NCBI GenBank assembly: GCA_934623455.1
Contig: CAKTVK010000038.1
Span: 1-18,372, forward strand
Length of the DNA stretch: 18,372 nucleotides
Reading direction: 5' to 3'
Origin: an uncultured Eggerthellaceae bacterium
GTDB taxonomy: Bacteria; Actinomycetota; Coriobacteriia; Coriobacteriales; Eggerthellaceae
The translations under genes were made by a program, and so were the position numbers. Position 1 is the stretch's first letter. Every line of letters begins with the position of its first letter. The notes below the pieces were generated by a model. The model saw nothing but the letters and a program-made list of their open reading frames with translations. It made no database searches and was not told the origin of the DNA. This document shows positions 15,921 to 18,372 of this stretch, one piece after another.

Positions 15921-15972
15921 AGTATACCTCACCAGGCAAAAATACAGCAACGCAGTAGGATAACGTTACTAC
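15921..15972 (-). promoter_or_regulatory. Candidate promoter for GT2-DUF2304, with upstream palindrome
   Basis: On the minus strand TATACT (15926-15921) is a good -10; TTGCTG (15950-15945) is a weak -35 at 18 bp spacing. The start would be near 15914, giving a leader of about 160 nt. Just upstream lies TAACGTTA (15961-15968), an 8-bp palindrome flanked by GTAG (15955-15958) and CTAC (15969-15972), a possible operator. The remainder of 15754-16107 holds no gene or clear terminator; a weak TTCCC/GGGAA hairpin near 16050-16075 has no T-run. Confidence 0.45.
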
Positions 15973-16107
15973 CAAAAGCCCATTTGTCTCAAGGGAAAGC
16001 GCAGAACAACGCAGCATCTGTCGCACTCGTAACACCCGCTGCAACCGCATTCCCCCAGGAAGCACGCGGGAATCAGAACTCATCGCACGATCGCTGCAGC
16101 ACGCAAA

Positions 16108-17070
16108 CTACCGGAAGAACCGGCACTTGACAAAGATAATCCCTGCAGAAATGCAGAGCACCAGCGATATGAGCATAGCCCACACCCACGAGTCAATAAA
16201 CGGCAGGTTGTCCACGTTCATGCCGTAAAAACTAAACACGATCGTTGGAACTGCCAGCACAAGCGTGATGATGGTCAAGCGTTTCATGGCGTCATTCATG
16301 CTGTTGTTGATGATGTTGCTGAACGTGTCCATGGTTTCGTTGAGCAGTTTCGAGCTGATTTCGCACATCTCGGAAGCTTGGCGAAACTCAATGCGCACGT
16401 CATCAAGCAGGTCTTTATCCTCTTCGAACATCTTGATGTATTTTCCCGCGCCGATCTTCGCCAACGTGGCTTCCATGGCACGCAGAGAAATGGAGAAGTA
16501 AATCAACGACTTCTCCAAACCCAACATGCGGATCATCTCAAGATTGCGCATGCTCGCGCGCAATTTCTGCTCGTTTTTCTTGAATTGGCGGTCGATAATG
16601 CGCAAGTTTGTCTGGTAACTTTGGGAAACGTGAAGCATCATAAGAAGCAGCATTTGCGTGCGCTGCTGCGTTTTGAGCTCGCGCGAGCGACCTGCCTGAA
16701 AGTAAGTCACCGTCGCGTTTTCCTGAAGCGCCACCGTCACGATGACCTGGTGTTCCGGTAAAAAAAGCGCCGAGAGCGGATGCGTGTCATACTGCGTTGT
16801 ATCGGCAGCAACCTTGTCGTCTTTGTCCTCTACGCAAGGGCAGTCCAAAATAACCAGCGTATGGCGCGAATCTTCGTCGTAGTCAACGTGGGAGCGTTCC
16901 TCATCGTCGAACATGGCGGTAATGAATTCCGGCTCAATGTTCAGCGCGCCCTCAAGCCAGCCGCGATCTTCGGCGGTGGGCGCAACAACGCTCACCCAGC
17001 AACCCGGCTGAATTTCTTCAAGTTGCGTAAGCGCGTTCGTTGTTTCATCTGTGCGGTAAATAGTAATCAT
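16108..17070 (-). CDS. CorA-family divalent metal transporter
   Basis: A 320-residue CorA-type channel for Mg2+ or other divalent cations, working as a pentamer in the cell membrane. A soluble N-terminal alpha/beta domain (1-~150) and a long helical stalk lead to TM1 (about 266-283), which ends in the signature YGMN (282-285), then the loop VDNLPFIDS and TM2 (294-314). The C-terminus is basic (KCRFFR). ATG 17070 (MITIYRTDE) is chosen as the usual family start. An in-frame ATG at 17118 adds 16 residues but has no ribosome site, and the best -10 lies between the two. No Shine-Dalgarno precedes 17070 either, consistent with a leaderless mRNA. Metal specificity is not readable. It is monocistronic as far as can be seen. 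Confidence 0.92.
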   Translation of the reverse strand: MITIYRTDETTNALTQLEEIQPGCWVSVVAPTAEDRGWLEGALNIEPEFITAMFDDEERSHVDYDEDSRHTLVILDCPCVEDKDDKVAADTTQYDTHPLSALFLPEHQVIVTVALQENATVTYFQAGRSRELKTQQRTQMLLLMMLHVSQSYQTNLRIIDRQFKKNEQKLRASMRNLEMIRMLGLEKSLIYFSISLRAMEATLAKIGAGKYIKMFEEDKDLLDDVRIEFRQASEMCEISSKLLNETMDTFSNIINNSMNDAMKRLTIITLVLAVPTIVFSFYGMNVDNLPFIDSWVWAMLISLVLCISAGIIFVKCRFFR

Positions 17071-17076
17071 AAGCGC

Positions 17077-17103
17077 ATTATATGCCTGAACGGCACCTTG
17101 CAA
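17077..17103 (-). promoter_or_regulatory. corA promoter implying a leaderless transcript
   Basis: On the minus strand TATAAT (17082-17077) is a perfect -10, with TTGCAA (17103-17098) as a 4/6 -35 at 15-bp spacing. Six bases separate the -10 from the A of the corA ATG (17070), so transcription would begin at or next to the start codon. Further upstream TTTGCAA occurs twice (17143-17149, 17154-17160) 11 bp apart. Confidence 0.55.
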
Positions 17104-17170
17104 CGCCGCAATGCGCAAAGGTTACCAAGTCCTGACGAATGATTTGCAAGAGGTTTGCAAAGCGAAGGAC

Positions 17171-17204
17171 GGCAGATGAACGCGATCGCGCGTTGGAATC
17201 TGCC
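17171..17204 (-). terminator. Strong hairpin after the LRR gene
   Basis: GGCAGAT (17171-17177) pairs with ATCTGCC (17198-17204), and inside it AACGCG (17179-17184) pairs with CGCGTT (17189-17194) around the loop ATCG. It starts ~15 nt past the LRR stop. A proper T-run is lacking on either strand (GTCCTT follows on the minus strand), so termination or 3' protection is likely but not certain. Confidence 0.45.
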
Positions 17205-17218
17205 GCCTTTCGAATCGC

Positions 17219-18121
17219 CTACAAATCCAGCCCGTCATCAACGGCAAGCCCCTGCGCCAACTCCATGAGAAGCGCCGTTGCCTCCACAGAACCGCGTGCC
17301 GAGCACTCCGCCGCCGCCCGCAATGCCGCATCCTTCGTTATGAGCTGGTTCTTCGCAATGAATTTGAGCGTTTCGGCATCGTAGCCAAGCGCCGTGCACA
17401 CCTTATCGCCCTGCTCGCGCAAGAAGCGGCGGCAATCGGCATCAAGCGCGCTGGGTCCCGCTGCAAGCGGCGCGTCAGCCGCTGCATCCCCCGCCGCAGC
17501 AAGCCACGCGCGCCATGCCACGTGAATCTCGGGCGGAATAGCGCGCGGGACCGGCGCGGGAAACGGCTCATCTTTTCGAAGCGGCGGGCGAAACTCGTTG
17601 TTCAGGAGCGCGGGCGGAATCACTCGACCACCCAGCGTGACGGATTCCAAGCGCTTGCAACCCCAGAACGCGCGCTCGCCCAACGTGGTAACGCTTGCAG
17701 GCATATTCACTTTACGCAGGAAGGCACAACCCGAAAACGTGAGCTGCTCAATGGTTTCAAGATGCGAAGGAAGCTGAATTTCCTCTAGCATGCGACAAAT
17801 ACGAAACGCTTCTTCGCCGATAAACGTCACGCTCTGCGGAATAACCACTTTCTGCAGCGACGTGCAGTAATAAAACGCCCACCGCGAAATTGTTGTCACG
17901 CCATCGGGAATTATGACCGTTTTCACAAACGGATTGCCTGCAAAAGCACTCGGCCCAATTGTACGAACGCCCGCAGGGATCGCAATATCGCGCTCCTTGC
18001 CTTTATACTTTACCAGCACATCATCGCTGATGGTAAAGCCGTCTTGATACACCACGCCTTGCATGCGGTCGGTTACTTCGGAATCGTCGCCGTAATGCGC
18101 TATCACCGTTTCATAAATCAT
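17219..18121 (-). CDS. Cytoplasmic BspA-type leucine-rich repeat (LRR_5) protein
   Basis: A 300-residue protein without signal peptide or membrane helix. Residues ~44-165 hold about five tandem LRR_5/BspA repeats of ~23 residues (IPxGVxxIGxxAFxxCxxLxxVxIP), best seen at 69-94, 92-117 and 138-163. A Pro-rich linker (~170-195) leads to a helical domain (~196-290) with segments such as ETLKFIAKNQLITKDAA and EATALLMELA. This layout is common in gut Firmicutes and Coriobacteriia, where function is unknown; repeats of this type usually bind proteins. ATG 18121 starts the frame; no strong ribosome site is seen. Upstream is an AT-rich control region. Confidence 0.82.
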   Translation of the reverse strand: MIYETVIAHYGDDSEVTDRMQGVVYQDGFTISDDVLVKYKGKERDIAIPAGVRTIGPSAFAGNPFVKTVIIPDGVTTISRWAFYYCTSLQKVVIPQSVTFIGEEAFRICRMLEEIQLPSHLETIEQLTFSGCAFLRKVNMPASVTTLGERAFWGCKRLESVTLGGRVIPPALLNNEFRPPLRKDEPFPAPVPRAIPPEIHVAWRAWLAAAGDAAADAPLAAGPSALDADCRRFLREQGDKVCTALGYDAETLKFIAKNQLITKDAALRAAAECSARGSVEATALLMELAQGLAVDDGLDL

Positions 18122-18175
18122 AGAATCATAGTTTCTCTAAATATAACATAAAATGTTTTACTTTATATATCGAAG
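18122..18175 (-). promoter_or_regulatory. AT-rich promoter region of the LRR gene, with palindrome
   Basis: This stretch is far richer in A/T than its surroundings and has several -10-like words on the minus strand (TATATT, TATATAA). The 13-bp perfect palindrome AACATAAAATGTT (18145-18157) lies within it, 24 nt upstream of the start codon, a suitable operator position. I cannot assign a single -35/-10 pair. Confidence 0.45.
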
Positions 18176-18204
18176 GCATTGCGTTTGCGCCATTTGCGTT
18201 GACG

Positions 18205-18372
18205 TTAACGCCGCTCTTCTGCATAATATACCAGCTGCATGCGGTTTTTCTTGCCGGGTTTTCGTTTCTTGCGCATGCGCGGCTTCTGCGCGCGACAGGG
18301 CACGCATGAGAGCACGCCTTGAAGCATACGGAACAAATACAAGGCAACGACCTTGGCATATACCGTTCGCCT
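18205..18372 (-). CDS. C-terminal end of a protein gene cut by the window edge
   Basis: On the minus strand one frame stays open from the window edge to TAA at 18207-18205, giving 55 residues. They include YAKVVALYLFRML, then CVPCRA, a strongly basic stretch (RMRKKRKPGKKNRMQ) and the end LVYYAEERR. The hydrophobic-then-basic pattern and good codon use look like a real C-terminus rather than chance. I do not recognise the family. A 77-residue frame overlapping it (18126-18359) has a less natural composition. Confidence 0.45.
   Translation of the reverse strand, partial: RRTVYAKVVALYLFRMLQGVLSCVPCRAQKPRMRKKRKPGKKNRMQLVYYAEERR

Noticed and set aside
15711..15950. 79-residue minus frame upstream of GT2
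   Set aside because: Starts inside the candidate promoter and overlaps the GT2 gene; no ribosome site or family features.
16040..16080. TTCCC/GGGAA hairpin as corA terminator
   Set aside because: Short stem, long loop and no T-run on the minus strand.
18126..18359. 77-residue minus frame at the right edge
   Set aside because: Cys/Arg/Ser-rich mixture and it runs through the AT-rich promoter of the LRR gene; the alternative frame to 18205 looks more like protein.
1..18372. CRISPR array, tRNA, rRNA, insertion sequence
   Set aside because: No regularly spaced repeat array, no recognisable tRNA or rRNA sequence, and no transposase or terminal inverted repeats were seen.

Overview
The window (mid-50s % GC by eye) looks like chromosomal DNA of an anaerobic high-GC Gram-positive bacterium, most probably a Coriobacteriia/Eggerthellaceae-type actinobacterium. 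This rests on the gene mix: lipoprotein PstS, TatD-linked radical SAM protein, DUF6541 and DUF6020 membrane proteins, GT2+DUF2304 pair, cytoplasmic BspA-type LRR protein, and proteins with Ala-rich tails. No rRNA or other marker gene is present, so the placement is inference.

Left edge (1-1330): a DUF3800 protein gene, then about 700 bp without a convincing intact gene. That stretch holds a small ORF that may be a gene remnant and a strong intrinsic terminator. It reads like an accessory or decayed segment next to a core operon.

Phosphate operon (1351-7082, + strand): four direct repeats phased at exactly 11 bp form a Pho-box-like array upstream of pstS. Then follow pstS, a terminator-like attenuator, pstC, pstA, pstB, a NagD-type HAD phosphatase and a TatD-linked radical SAM protein, ending at an intrinsic terminator. 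PstS captures phosphate outside the membrane, PstC/PstA form the channel and PstB drives it with ATP. The HAD enzyme sits where phoU often lies. No phoU, phoR or phoP/B is in the window.

Alcohol/aldehyde operon (7103-10371, + strand): a MarR regulator whose promoter is bracketed by two nearly identical 14-bp palindromes (probable autoregulation), an iron-dependent alcohol dehydrogenase and a class-3-type aldehyde dehydrogenase. Together these would interconvert alcohol, aldehyde and carboxylate; the substrate is not evident.

Envelope region (10375-15753): two large polytopic proteins, DUF6541 (- strand) and DUF6020 (+ strand), divergent around a ~110-bp control region, then a - strand GT2 glycosyltransferase followed by DUF2304. 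This combination suggests lipid-linked sugar transfer and assembly of a surface glycan. A 34-bp exact direct repeat lies at the convergent DUF6020/DUF2304 junction, and each copy holds the stop codon of one of the two genes.

Right part (16108-18372, - strand): a CorA-type metal transporter whose best promoter implies a leaderless mRNA, a cytoplasmic LRR_5 protein behind an AT-rich promoter region, and the C-terminal end of a gene cut by the window edge.

No clearly new multi-gene system is visible. The best leads are the Pho operon with HAD and radical SAM genes appended, the twin MarR operators, the stop-codon repeat, the leaderless CorA arrangement and the DUF3800/remnant island.
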